Positions 1 to 6,526 of a DNA stretch of 44,162 bases are shown here, one piece after another; the stretch's first letter is position 1, and the number at the start of each line of letters is the position of its first letter. The stretch comes from Desulfovibrio sp. (GTDB taxonomy: Bacteria > Desulfobacterota > Desulfovibrionia > Desulfovibrionales > Desulfovibrionaceae). The DNA lies in assembly GCA_031280915.1 (NCBI GenBank), contig JAITGC010000038.1, positions 1-44,162 on the forward strand. Direction: 5' to 3'. The position numbers were made by a program, and so were the translations under genes. The notes beneath the pieces were generated by a model that worked only from the letters and a program-made list of their open reading frames with translations, was not told the origin of the DNA and did no database searches.

Positions 1-222
1 TCGGAAAATGCGGTCATGATTCAGATTTACACGGCGCTGACGGTCTATCTGCTCCTCGCGTACCAGAAATTCCTCAGCCGCCTCGGACTGTCCGTGCAGC
101 AGCTTTTCCAACTCATCCAGCTCAATCTGCTCGGTACGGCTTCTTTGGAAGAACTGCTGAATCCACGACGACGAAAAACAGATAACTCGCGCTATCTCAG
201 CTTGTTAGACTTGGCGGCTTAG
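1..222 (+). pseudogene. IS4-like transposase, C-terminal part (cut by window edge)
   Basis: The frame is open from base 1 (SENAVMIQIYTALTVYLLLA) to a TAG at 220-222, so this is the C-terminal 73 residues of a longer protein running in from the left. The stretch with AYQKFLSRLGLSVQQLFQLI and the ending LEELLNPRRRK is typical of the C-terminus of IS4-family DDE transposases. The stop codon lies only 7 bases from the outer tip of the element, inside the terminal repeat. The N-terminus of what appears to be the same element type begins at the far right of the window (44147). Whether the left copy is intact outside the window cannot be seen. Confidence 0.8.
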
Positions 223-229
223 CCGGACA
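218..229. repeat. Right terminal inverted repeat of IS4-like element
   Basis: CTTAGCCGGACA at 218-229 is the exact reverse complement of TGTCCGGCTAAG at 44051-44062. The first ends the left-hand element, the second begins the right-hand element, so the 12-bp outer repeat is defined by two independent copies. Similarity fades further inward. No target duplication can be tested because only one flank of each copy is present. Confidence 0.8.
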
Positions 230-230
230 G

Positions 231-434
231 CAATATCATGAAATGACTTCGAAACAGATATATGCCGATTTGAACCTCGAAAATGTGATGCTCAAGGACG
301 TCATCAAAAAAATTGTAAGGCCGGTTCAGAAAAAAGAGCTGGTGAGTTACTGGATAGCGCGGCACGGCCTGAGTTTGCGTAAGTACTGCAAGGCTTTTGG
401 CGTCAGCTTAAGTTATTTCAAAACACTGAAATGA
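231..434 (+). pseudogene. IS3-family transposase remnant (OrfA/OrfB junction)
   Basis: About 67 codons resemble the junction of IS3-family OrfA and OrfB. QIYADLNLENVMLKDVIKK matches the usual OrfA end, and KKELVSYWIARHGLSLRKYC matches the start of OrfB. The usual helix-turn-helix of OrfA and the DDE core of OrfB are both missing. The first in-frame ATG is at 243, but the frame is open from the IS4-like terminal repeat, so the IS4-like element probably inserted into or beside an already decaying IS3 copy. No function is expected. Confidence 0.6.
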
Positions 435-615
435 TGGTTTCCAAGGCTTCGCGCTGGGCAAAAAAACGGCATAGGGAGAATCGGGAAAGTCTGGATGCAG
501 GGCCACGGCATAACCTCAAAAGTGGAGTTTCGATTTGCGTCTAAATTGGAACATTCTGTTTTTACTGATTATTTTCCCGTGAGTTGCTGTTTTTCGCCTT
601 AGCAACTAAATAGAC

Positions 616-2055
616 TTATCCCCAGTAAGGCACATATTTGGCATATCGCCTGGAGCGGCTCTCCGGAGCATCCATTTTGATTCTGCCTTCACTGACTGCG
701 TCTGAAATGATGCGGGATATCGTCTCGGCTTTGGCCTCTGGCAGTTTAAATCTTTCGCGCAAACTTTGGTTGGTCATTTTTTGATTGCTCACATAGAGCA
801 GGCAGGTGTGCTGATAGCAGGCCCGCACCCTTTCTTTACGGTCCATATCGTCAAAGTCTTTGTGAGCGAAAAGAACCACGCTTGTATGCTGTTCGCCGGT
901 GCGAAAGTCCGGTGCGGGGAGCTGCCAGGCTTCGGCAAAGGCCACAACCTTGTCGATACCGCTGCTCTTTTCTTCACAAATGCGAAAGCGGCGCATGAGG
1001 TCAGTCAGGCGTTCGTTGCGGGACTTATATTCATCAATAAACCGATCCGTGGGAATCAGCGGCGTACCGGGGTTTGTGATCTCAATCCGGTCACAATAAA
1101 TTTCGACCATCACGAAGGAACCGAAGTCTTCCAAATCTTGATGCACAAGAGCGTTGGCCACAAGTTCACGGATGGCTATTTCCGGGTACATTCTGGTTTC
1201 CGTGCGCAGAGCCTGCCCGATTACCTCATTGGCGGGCAACTGGCCGTTGATATAGCCTACAAGTCCCTCAAAGCCTACCGCGTAGCCCTTAGTCCCTATT
1301 TGCTCACGCACGGTTTCCAGCTTGTTGGCTCCCTTGTAGACAATCACTCTGAGGGCTTTGCGACTTAATTGTCCGAACTGCCGAAGGTCTTTGGCGAACA
1401 GCAGAGCGCCAAGATTGGTGATGTTCCATAGACCTTCGGATTCCACAATCAACTGCTCTTGCGCCAGGCGAGCCAAGGCCGCATCCCGCGTTGCCGGGTA
1501 AGGGAGTTGCATCAAGTCGAAATAGCTCTGGGTATCAAGCAGCATGACCACATCTTCCGCACTGGCTTCGGACTGCGCGTACCGCAGCAGAAAGTCGGGG
1601 CTCCCTTCCGTGAAGATACGCCGCAGCATATCTTCGGACATGGGCACAAGGCTTTCGCCCACGCGCATGAGGTATGCGCCCTCATAGGTAAAGGCCGTTC
1701 CAGCCGGACGGGGCGGAATGGTGAAAGCCAGTACGCGCCCGTCAGGATGCGTTACCTCTTCCACCTCCACGCGGAATTTGAGTTTGGAAAAAATCTGGCT
1801 TTTGATCTTGTCCGGGTTCGGGAACGCGGCGGTACCCACGATCTTGCGGGGTTGTTTGTCAGTGACGCCAAGGAGCAGCAAGCCGCCACCCTCGTTGCTC
1901 AAGGCAACGCAATACTTGAACAGCGTTTCCGTGTCGTATTGCTGCTTGGCTTCTTTGAACTCAAGGCGTTCGTGCTCCCTTGGAGCGGCAATGATGCGGT
2001 CTATATCCTGAGGCGAAAGCATTAAATTCTCACTTCGTGGGGTAAGGCGCGGCAT
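616..2055 (-). CDS. AlbA_2 domain / RecG-like ATP-binding transcriptional regulator
   Basis: This 479-residue protein has the architecture of COG2865-type regulators. An N-terminal Schlafen AlbA_2 domain (about residues 18-140) shows HERLEFKEAK and CVALSNEGGGLLLLGV. A GHKL-type ATPase (about 285-395) shows ELVANALVHQDLE, and a C-terminal winged helix follows (about 405-479). Such proteins are thought to bind nucleic acid, and some occur in defence or mobile contexts; the role here is unknown. The start at 2055 is preferred because GGAG lies 7 bases upstream; an ATG at 2022 (MLSPQDID) is an alternative. It stands alone next to IS debris and looks less GC-rich than the genes further right, which suggests acquired DNA. 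Confidence 0.75.
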   Translation of the reverse strand: MPRLTPRSENLMLSPQDIDRIIAAPREHERLEFKEAKQQYDTETLFKYCVALSNEGGGLLLLGVTDKQPRKIVGTAAFPNPDKIKSQIFSKLKFRVEVEEVTHPDGRVLAFTIPPRPAGTAFTYEGAYLMRVGESLVPMSEDMLRRIFTEGSPDFLLRYAQSEASAEDVVMLLDTQSYFDLMQLPYPATRDAALARLAQEQLIVESEGLWNITNLGALLFAKDLRQFGQLSRKALRVIVYKGANKLETVREQIGTKGYAVGFEGLVGYINGQLPANEVIGQALRTETRMYPEIAIRELVANALVHQDLEDFGSFVMVEIYCDRIEITNPGTPLIPTDRFIDEYKSRNERLTDLMRRFRICEEKSSGIDKVVAFAEAWQLPAPDFRTGEQHTSVVLFAHKDFDDMDRKERVRACYQHTCLLYVSNQKMTNQSLRERFKLPEAKAETISRIISDAVSEGRIKMDAPESRSRRYAKYVPYWG

Positions 2056-2340
2056 AACTGTGCTCCAAAAATCCGAATATTCTTAATGTTTTTTATGTGT
2101 ATGCTTTCCTGTAACGTACAGTAGGGACGGACAAAAAACAAGGACGGAGACGCCAAGACACAAATTGTCGCTGCCTGCCTTTATAGCATTTTCACTTTGA
2201 AATGCTTGCTTGAATGTTGCGTAACTTGTCCAGAGTGATGCGGAAAAGACTTAAGATACCCGCTCGCTTTGGGGGCATTTACGGGGGTATTTTTCAAACG
2301 CTATAGCTATTTTATGTTGCAATAACGCTGAGTTGAGCAG
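2056..2340. other. Intergenic region with palindrome and repeat element
   Basis: This is an AT-richer leader upstream of the AlbA_2 regulator gene. It contains a short operator-like palindrome, CTGTA-ACG-TACAG, at 2109-2121, and one copy of the GCATTTTCA palindromic repeat at 2181-2213. I see no gene in it. Confidence 0.5.
2181..2213. repeat. Palindromic repeat copy a (GCATTTTCACTTTGAAATGC type)
   Basis: The core GCATTTTCACTTTGAAATGC at 2186-2205 is an imperfect hairpin. The surrounding 33 bases match 29667-29699 at 31 positions. It belongs to the family also seen near 6502, 17400, 29655-29742, 29889 and 43425. Confidence 0.65.
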
Positions 2341-2694
2341 TCAGTTTGACTGACTCTTCGCTTTTGAATTGCATTCGCCACACAGCGAGGCGTCTTGATC
2401 CCAGAAACCGCAACCGTCACAGTGCGAGCCTGGGTTTTGAAGAAAACGGTACGGGCCTGGTTTCCAGGAAACCGCAAGGGTGACGGCAAAGGCGGCCAGG
2501 GGGTTCAGGGTCAGCCATGCGATGACGCCCTCTTTTCTGGTCTTTTTCTTGGGTTTGATGTTGCCGGCCGGGGTTTTCGGCAGTTCCGCCCTGAGGCTGG
2601 AGAGCAGGCCAGACGTGATGCCGGTGACGGACATGGCGTATGTTTTGTCCCGCAAGTGAAGGGCGTACTTGTTGCTTTTTTTGAAAAAAAGCAT
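2341..2694 (-). CDS. Small membrane protein with C-terminal zinc ribbon
   Basis: I do not recognise the family. The predicted 117-residue protein begins MLFFKKSNKYALHLRD and has a basic linker at about 48-54 (KPKKKTRK). One hydrophobic segment at about 57-77 is long enough to span the membrane. A C-terminal knuckle follows, with Cys at 92, 95, 105 and 108 (C-x2-C-x9-C-x2-C) as in zinc ribbons. The ATG at 2694 was chosen because the frame further upstream runs antisense through the neighbouring lipoprotein gene; an ATG at 2634 is possible. It is divergent from the lipoprotein gene with 31 bases between starts, so the two may share a promoter region. The opposite strand also has a long open frame, but without recognisable content. 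Confidence 0.5.
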   Translation of the reverse strand: MLFFKKSNKYALHLRDKTYAMSVTGITSGLLSSLRAELPKTPAGNIKPKKKTRKEGVIAWLTLNPLAAFAVTLAVSWKPGPYRFLQNPGSHCDGCGFWDQDASLCGECNSKAKSQSN

Positions 2695-2725
2695 ACCTTG
2701 CAGCCTGAGGATCGCATTGATTTCA

Positions 2726-3451
2726 ATGTTGGAAAAACCCATGCCCGCCCTTCTGCTTGTCCTGCTCTGCCTTGCCGCGCCCCTGGCCGGCTGCGCCGTC
2801 AAACCCGTGACTGTGATCAACGAAAACGAATTCGCGCGAATGACGCGGCGTATGCCGGGAGAACTCCAGGCCCGCCGCCTGCTGGACGCCGACGGAAGCT
2901 GGCTGTCGGCCCTCTCCCTGACCGGTTCCGGCCAATACGGGGAAACGCTCTTGCACCGCCTTGATCCGTCGTTCATGCTCGGAGATTCCGGCCACGTGTA
3001 TATGGGTGAAAGCTTCGCCGCCGCCCGGCTTCCCGAAAGCCGCCTTCAGCGCCGGACGGAGGGGTTCACCATACAACACCCGACGCAGAGAATCGACCTG
3101 GACATGGTGGCCGTGCTGGATTGGAACGACGACGGGGAAAAGGAGTGGCTTGTGTCCTGCCTGGTGGAACCCAAAAGAGGCGGCCGGACGCGTACCTATT
3201 ATGTGCTTGTGCCGCCCCCCCGCGACGCGGAAGAACGCCTCCGGGGCACAGTGGCGGCGGTCTATGAATGCTTCGGGCTTGCCTGCAGCCTCTATGTGCG
3301 CGACAGCAGGAACATCGCCCGCATTGCCGCCAACCCTCTGGCCCCGCCCACGGAAGTGCAGGAACTGACGCCCGGCCTGCAACCGGTGACGGCGCCGCCG
3401 GACAAAAGACCGGCCCAAAGGGACTCCGACCTGAAAGAGCGCAACCTGTGA
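2726..3451 (+). CDS. Predicted lipoprotein of unknown function
   Basis: The protein starts MLEKPMPALLLVLLCL and carries a lipobox LAGC at about residues 20-23, so it should be exported and lipidated at that Cys. The mature part is about 220 residues. Acidic segments LDWNDDGEKEW and VEPKRGGRTRTYYV look like beta-rich periplasmic sequence, and the tail (TAPPDKRPAQRDSDLKERNL) is charged and probably disordered. Alternative starts are 2741 (MPALLL) and 2669. I chose 2726 because it supplies a positive charge before the hydrophobic core. No family recognised. A hairpin region separates it from the downstream membrane genes. Confidence 0.65.
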   Translation: MLEKPMPALLLVLLCLAAPLAGCAVKPVTVINENEFARMTRRMPGELQARRLLDADGSWLSALSLTGSGQYGETLLHRLDPSFMLGDSGHVYMGESFAAARLPESRLQRRTEGFTIQHPTQRIDLDMVAVLDWNDDGEKEWLVSCLVEPKRGGRTRTYYVLVPPPRDAEERLRGTVAAVYECFGLACSLYVRDSRNIARIAANPLAPPTEVQELTPGLQPVTAPPDKRPAQRDSDLKERNL

Positions 3452-3592
3452 CGCTGGAGGCTATCGGCCATGCCGCCTGCATTCCCGAGCCTCTCACGCC
3501 TTCACGGTGGCGGCTTTTGCATCGGCCCCGCGGCCGGAGCAATTGCGCTTTTATCTCATAATCAACCAGTGGGTTGACGATGAGAAGCTCGC

Positions 3593-3620
3593 CGAGCCGA
3601 AAAGCATGGTTTTCGGCTCG
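3593..3620. repeat. 11-bp perfect inverted repeat (hairpin type II, copy 1)
   Basis: CGAGCCGAAAA (3593-3603) and TTTTCGGCTCG (3610-3620) form a perfect 11-bp stem around the loop GCATGG. No T-run follows, so it is not a classical terminator. The centre GAAAAGCATGGTTTTCG is nearly repeated at 11765-11784 with loop GCGTGG, and both copies are followed by a G/C-rich GCGGCGGG stretch. Confidence 0.6.
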
Positions 3621-3742
3621 CTTGCGGCGGGCAGAGCCGCCGCGCCGCCCTGCGGCAACCTCAGGCGTAACATGCTCCAAATTGCTTGGGGGAAACGCCG
3701 AATGACCCGGGGCTTAAACAGGAACGCTTTTACGAGGTTTGT

Positions 3743-5941
3743 ATGGTGATGCAGCCTTCCTCGTCTGTTCTGTTGTCTTGGGCGCGGCAGGGGCATATTG
3801 GCCCTGATGCGTTGGAGGCTGCCCTGTTGTATTTGGGCATCCGGCCGGATCCTGCTGCCTGGCGGCGTTTCTGGCTTTGGGTGTTGCAGCTTGGCGGCGC
3901 GCTTTCTTTGGTCTGCGGGGTAATTTTTTTCATTGCCTGGAACTGGGCGGACATGCATCCCTTTGCCAAGTTCGGCCTGTTGCAGGCCCTGCTGGCCGCC
4001 TGCCTGGGCGCGGCCCTGTACAAGGGGCCGGAGACGCATGCGGGCGTCCTCTGTCTGCTGGGCGGGGGGATCCTGGTGGGGCCGCTCCTGGCCGTGTACG
4101 GCCAGACCTATCAGACCGGCGCGGAGGTCTGGGAACTGTTCCGGGGGTGGACTCTGGCCCTTCTGCCCCTGGCCCTGGCCGGGCAGCGCCCCTTTCTGTT
4201 TTTCCTTCTCTGGATCACGGCCTCCCTTTGGGGCGGCCTACACCTGTTGCAAGAAATACCAATATCCTCGTTTGAGAGAATATTTTTTCAGGGAGACAGT
4301 AACTTCATCATCAGATGGATGTATTTCCAGGCAGGGCAGGCGGCCTTTCTCCTGGCTTGGGAAATCGGCTCGGCCTTCCTGGGGCGCACACGTCCTTGGC
4401 TGCGGACGCGCTGGCTTCCCCGACTGGTCTTTTTCGCGCTTTCCGCTTCCCTGACCGTGAGCATGGCCGAGCATATCACATCTCGCCACATTAATATATG
4501 GCATATTTCGCTCTATCTGGGGGTGCTGGTCGCCGGCGGATCCTGGCGCCGCCGCCCGGATCTATTCATGGAGGCCTGCGGCCTGTGCAGTCTGGCCGCC
4601 CTGCTGGCAGTTTGGCTTATCCAGGTGGAATTCCTGATGAATAACGGCATTACTGTGGGGCTGCTGGGCTGGAGCCTGCTTATCAGCGGTTTTACCGCCG
4701 TAGTGATCCGCATCCTGCGTTTCCGGCAAGGGAATATGGCGCAGCCCGCAGCGACAGCGCCGGAATGCCCTGATGCCTGGACGGCCCTGCGGCGTCACCT
4801 GGAGGCGCGCGGTCTCCTGAAGGCCGGCGTGTTGCCGCCGGTATGCCGGGCTCCCGGCCCGCCCTGGTTTGTGAGCCTCGTCCAGGGACTGGGAGGCTGG
4901 CTCGCGGCCTGCCTGCTCCTGGGCGGCGTGGCGGCCCTGTTGATCCTGACCCTGGATATCCGCGATGCCGGAGTCCAGCGCGTGGGATTCCTCCTGTTCG
5001 GGGGCGCGGCTCTGCTGGCGGCAAATCTGTGTGCCTCCGGCCGGGAGCAGTTCGGCAGTCAGTTCAGCCTGGCCCTGGCCCTGACCGGCATGGGAGGCTT
5101 GGGCGCCGCCCTGGCCGAGTGGGCTTCGCTCTTCGATTTCATGACCCTGGCCTTCATGGCCCTGGCCGGGGCCTGCGGTGTGGCCATCGCCTACTGCCTG
5201 CACCACGCCTTTATTTTCCGCGTCATTGCCTCCTGCGCCTTTTTCTTTTGTGTGATGTTCGCGTGGCTGGAAGTTCCACCGCTCAGGCTGGACCGGGCGG
5301 AGATCTTCCTGCCTCTTGATGGACTGACGCTGACGCTGCACGCCCTGTTTTGGGGCAGCCTCTGCCTGCTCCTGATCTGGGGGCAACTGCGGGAAAAACG
5401 CTGGAGGCTCTCCCAGGCCAGGGCAGCCTTCCTGGAACCCGGGTTCCTCGGCCTGTACATCGCTCTCCTCTGTTTTCTGGTGTTTTGCGAAGCCCTCGGG
5501 GATATGCATGTCCACATTTTCGACGCTTCCCTTAAAATCTCCTCCAAACTGCTGGGCGTCTGCGCGGGCGCGGCCCTGGCCCGCTGGACCTTTGGCCTGG
5601 CCGGGGCATGGCGCGCCCCGACCGGCGTCAGGCTGGGCCTCGCCGCCGCCGCCGGCCTCCTGATCCCGGCAGGCTGGTTTTTACCGGGTCTGTCCCTGAG
5701 CCTTCTGGGCCTCGCCCTCTGCCGTCAGGCGGGAAGCAGGCCGTTGCTGGGCGTCACGGGCTGCTTCCTGCTGGCCTATTTCACAAATTTTTACTATACC
5801 CTGACCCTTTCCCTGCTCTACAAGTCCATTCTCCTGGCAGGGAGCGGGGCCTTGCTGCTCATCCTGGCCGGGCTGCTCGCCAAAATCCTGCCAAAAGGGC
5901 AAAACCCCAACACAGAAGAGGCCGCCCCCCATGCCGCGTAA
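3743..5941 (+). CDS. DUF2157/DUF4401 polytopic membrane protein
   Basis: A 732-residue, extremely hydrophobic protein. The N-terminal part (SWARQGHIGPDALEAALLYL followed by several membrane helices and GPLLAVYGQTYQTGAEVWEL) matches DUF2157. The C-terminal half, starting near GVLPPVCRAPGPPWFVSLV, matches DUF4401. Many membrane segments are evident across the whole length; the function of the family is unknown. The start at 3743 (MVMQPSSS) is chosen because ACGAGG lies 5 bases upstream; the frame also opens at 3686. It overlaps the next gene by 11 bases, and that partner (GDYXXLXY protein) is its usual neighbour in other genomes, so the two probably form one membrane complex (inference). Confidence 0.8.
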   Translation: MVMQPSSSVLLSWARQGHIGPDALEAALLYLGIRPDPAAWRRFWLWVLQLGGALSLVCGVIFFIAWNWADMHPFAKFGLLQALLAACLGAALYKGPETHAGVLCLLGGGILVGPLLAVYGQTYQTGAEVWELFRGWTLALLPLALAGQRPFLFFLLWITASLWGGLHLLQEIPISSFERIFFQGDSNFIIRWMYFQAGQAAFLLAWEIGSAFLGRTRPWLRTRWLPRLVFFALSASLTVSMAEHITSRHINIWHISLYLGVLVAGGSWRRRPDLFMEACGLCSLAALLAVWLIQVEFLMNNGITVGLLGWSLLISGFTAVVIRILRFRQGNMAQPAATAPECPDAWTALRRHLEARGLLKAGVLPPVCRAPGPPWFVSLVQGLGGWLAACLLLGGVAALLILTLDIRDAGVQRVGFLLFGGAALLAANLCASGREQFGSQFSLALALTGMGGLGAALAEWASLFDFMTLAFMALAGACGVAIAYCLHHAFIFRVIASCAFFFCVMFAWLEVPPLRLDRAEIFLPLDGLTLTLHALFWGSLCLLLIWGQLREKRWRLSQARAAFLEPGFLGLYIALLCFLVFCEALGDMHVHIFDASLKISSKLLGVCAGAALARWTFGLAGAWRAPTGVRLGLAAAAGLLIPAGWFLPGLSLSLLGLALCRQAGSRPLLGVTGCFLLAYFTNFYYTLTLSLLYKSILLAGSGALLLILAGLLAKILPKGQNPNTEEAAPHAA

Positions 5942-6449
5942 ACGCTCCAGGCTGCTTGTGGCAGGCATGCTGCTCTGCCTCTTGGGGGGATTCAACTGGT
6001 CAGTGCTGCGCCAAGAGCAGTTGCGCAGGGGAGGGGCCGAGGTCTTGCTGGAACTGGCCCCCAGAGACCCCCGCGCCTTGCTCCTGGGCGACTATATGGA
6101 GTTGCGCTACCTGTTGCAGCAGGACGTGGCAGACGCCCTGGAGCAAACCCGGCGGAACGATATGCCTTCGGACATAATGGTGATTCTGCTGGTGCGCGCG
6201 GACAATACCGCGGTCTTCGCCCGCCTGGACGATGGCGCCCCTCTGGCGGAGAACGAATTGCGTCTGCGCTGCCGGCTGCGGAACTTTGGCGTGCGGGTGG
6301 CGGCCAAGGCATTTTATTTTCAGGAAGGTCACGCCGCCCTGTATGAAAAGGCCAGATACGGCGAACTGCGGGTAGGCGAAGACGGGGCAAGTCTGCTGGT
6401 ATTCCTGCGCGATGCCAGCCTGCAGCGTATCTTGCCCCGTGATTATTGA
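5931..6449 (+). CDS. GDYXXLXY family membrane-anchored protein
   Basis: A 172-residue protein with one N-terminal hydrophobic segment (LLVAGMLLCLLGGFNWSVL) after a basic start MPRKRSR, giving an inside-out single-pass topology. The signature GDYMELRY at about residues 54-61 fits the GDYXXLXY family exactly. The remainder is soluble and beta-rich, presumably periplasmic. Its start lies inside the last codons of the DUF2157/DUF4401 gene, an 11-base overlap typical of translational coupling. Biochemical function is not established for the family. Confidence 0.82.
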   Translation: MPRKRSRLLVAGMLLCLLGGFNWSVLRQEQLRRGGAEVLLELAPRDPRALLLGDYMELRYLLQQDVADALEQTRRNDMPSDIMVILLVRADNTAVFARLDDGAPLAENELRLRCRLRNFGVRVAAKAFYFQEGHAALYEKARYGELRVGEDGASLLVFLRDASLQRILPRDY

Positions 6450-6501
6450 TTTCCGCAGAAGCCCTCCAAAGCCTTTAACCTTGAAAGGCTGTTCTATAGA
6501 A

Positions 6502-6520
6502 CAATTTCACTTCGAAATTG
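6502..6520. repeat. Palindromic repeat copy b
   Basis: CAATTTC (6502-6508) and GAAATTG (6514-6520) form a 7-bp stem with loop ACTTC. It lies 6 bases beyond the stop of the glutamate synthase small subunit gene, between two convergent transcription units. Confidence 0.6.
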
Positions 6521-6526
6521 CCCGCG

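Noticed and set aside
766-1368. 200-codon plus-strand frame opposite the AlbA_2 regulator
   Set aside because: It lies wholly antisense to a recognisable gene and shows no family features; GC-rich codon use creates such frames.
2395-2964. 189-codon plus-strand frame overlapping the zinc-ribbon and lipoprotein genes
   Set aside because: No recognisable content, and it overlaps the signal-peptide region of the lipoprotein in another frame.
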